From: a virus
DNA length: 64,000 bases
Strand: one strand, 5' to 3'
Virus record (IMG/VR): IMGVR_UViG_3300025264_000007
Span: 1-64,000 of that record
How positions within the stretch are numbered: position 1 is the stretch's first letter; each line of letters opens with the position of its first letter. The notes under the pieces were generated by a model. That model was not told where the DNA came from. It ran no database searches and worked only from the letters and a program-made list of their open reading frames with translations. Position numbers and translations under genes: made by a program. Of this stretch, positions 63,172 to 64,000 are shown piece after piece.

Positions 63172-64000
63172 GTAATTTCACACTCACCGCCGGCACACGC
63201 TGCCTCCCCCTTAAGGTCGGTGTTATCATCTTCTTCCACAATCGTCGTAAGATCAACGGTGGCAAGCTTTTTCATCATCACGGTATATTTTTCCTCTGAA
63301 CAATCTTCAAAGGGGGGTTGGCAATAAGTTCCTCCGTTATGGGGAAGGACACTCAGTCCGTTATAATGATTGCGATTGTCCCACATCCATTCCCCAGCAT
63401 CGATCCACTCGTTCTCATGCAGGGAGATGGTGGCAGAGACGTTGTGTCCGTTTTGACCTGAGCGTTTGCCTGGGCTAACCCATTCTTGTGTTATTTTCTT
63501 TACTCGTCGCAAAAGTTGGAAGGCAGATTCCGTGCGGAGGATGGCCCCTTCGGGAGCCTTCTGGGGCACCGAGATGACGGCTGTATCGTGGGGGCGGAAG
63601 AACTCGTCTTCCACCAACTCCGGGTGGTGAATTGCTAGGTGCCAATAAATTGGCTCATTTTTGCCAACCCTAATGCGGCGAATATAATAATCATTGTGCC
63701 AAGCATGAATGCCGCTAGAGGTTCCCAGGGTCAAACTAGTGGTTCCTGCGGGCTTTACGCAGGTTGTGCGGGCAGCGTGATTGATACTTATAAGATCAGC
63801 AACTCGGGCATTTTCTGCCTTGACTGCTCGGGCCGCTGCCGTCAAATCTATGTCGTCTTGGAGAACTCTTCCTGATGCAATGCCTGTCATTGACACACCG
63901 ATGAGAGCATCCTTTTCGGTGTTGCGCTGCCAGATGTTGCGAAGGTAATGAAAGTCGGTGTATCCCGCTTGAAGAGTGCCGATAAAAGCGGCGGCCTTCA
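63168..64000 (-). CDS. nrdJ: Adenosylcobalamin-type (class II) ribonucleotide reductase, C-terminal part
   Basis: The frame continues past the right edge; the visible 277 residues are the C-terminal part. They include SMTGIASGRV, RTTCVKPAGTTSLTLGTSSGIHA and NDYYIRRIRV, which match class II (B12) reductases of the monomeric RTPR type (KPSGTVS..LG.SSGxH..), and the C-terminal CAGGECE redox pair. The enzyme makes deoxynucleotides from ribonucleoside triphosphates. A B12-dependent phage enzyme implies a host that makes or imports cobalamin. The glutaredoxin at 34699-34956 may serve it. Confidence 0.9.
   Translation of the reverse strand, partial: KAAAFIGTLQAGYTDFHYLRNIWQRNTEKDALIGVSMTGIASGRVLQDDIDLTAAARAVKAENARVADLISINHAARTTCVKPAGTTSLTLGTSSGIHAWHNDYYIRRIRVGKNEPIYWHLAIHHPELVEDEFFRPHDTAVISVPQKAPEGAILRTESAFQLLRRVKKITQEWVSPGKRSGQNGHNVSATISLHENEWIDAGEWMWDNRNHYNGLSVLPHNGGTYCQPPFEDCSEEKYTVMMKKLATVDLTTIVEEDDNTDLKGEAACAGGECEIT

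Overview
This window is a 64 kb internal piece of a large tailed-phage genome, probably a jumbo or near-jumbo phage with T4-like traits. Every supported gene is on the minus strand, so transcription runs from high to low coordinates. Genes are tightly packed; stop and start codons commonly overlap by 4 nt (ATGA) or as TAATG. Phage markers include a C-family DNA polymerase, a ribonucleotide reductase, dUTPase, four DNA methyltransferases, lysis-type enzymes, virion-like proteins, phage tRNAs and many tiny membrane proteins. The phage encodes lipoproteins, a signal-peptide beta-barrel-like protein and a PilX-like pilin, which suggests a Gram-negative, piliated host. One lipoprotein has an Asp-Ala-Gly-Pro-rich linker of the kind common in Myxococcota and related deltaproteobacterial lineages; this host hint is weak.

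Layout. 1-3.5 kb: virion-like proteins, then a tRNA block (Gly, Thr, Arg and a 3' tRNA half behind a group I intron carrying a homing endonuclease) with a TilS-like enzyme. 3.5-8.2 kb: small unknown genes, a eukaryotic-type phosphomannomutase homologue and a zinc-knuckle protein. 8.3-13.8 kb: one operon of cysteine synthase, PrkA kinase, SpoVR and DUF444. 13.8-16.1 kb: small proteins and an ADP-ribosyltransferase-like protein whose N-termini resemble capsid-targeting peptides. 16.1-18.8 kb: PilX-like pilin, Smr domain and a small cluster of GDLV-type proteins. 19-21.5 kb: metallopeptidase/VWA protein and MoxR-type ATPase. 21.7-31 kb: SlyD-like isomerase, methyltransferases, ParB-like protein, lipoproteins and FkbM methyltransferase. 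31-38 kb: NlpC/P60-like protein, lytic transglycosylase, ClpP-like protease, glutaredoxin and unknowns. 38-50 kb: GroEL, an outer-membrane-like protein, Dam methylase, virion or injected-protein candidates, a sigma region 4-like protein, IMPDH/GMP reductase and FtsH. 50.2-55.1 kb: a dense array of about 20 tiny GDLV proteins. 55.4-64 kb: lipoprotein thioredoxin, dUTPase, MT-A70, DnaE, two further T4-internal-protein-like genes, GroES and a cobalamin-type ribonucleotide reductase cut by the window edge.

How it fits together. A recurring sigma70-like promoter (TTGAC at -35, 16-bp spacer, TGN-TATTAT extended -10) stands before many small or regulatory genes, which fits early host take-over transcription. 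The phage carries an unusually broad proteostasis set: GroEL, GroES, FtsH, ClpP-like protease, SlyD-like isomerase, MoxR/VWA, and PrkA/DUF444/SpoVR. The feature I find most novel is the GDLV array. Its genes overlap by exactly 14 nt at eight junctions, where the Gly-Asp codons of one protein supply the stop codon of the previous one, and the conserved C-terminal codons of each protein supply the next ribosome binding site.
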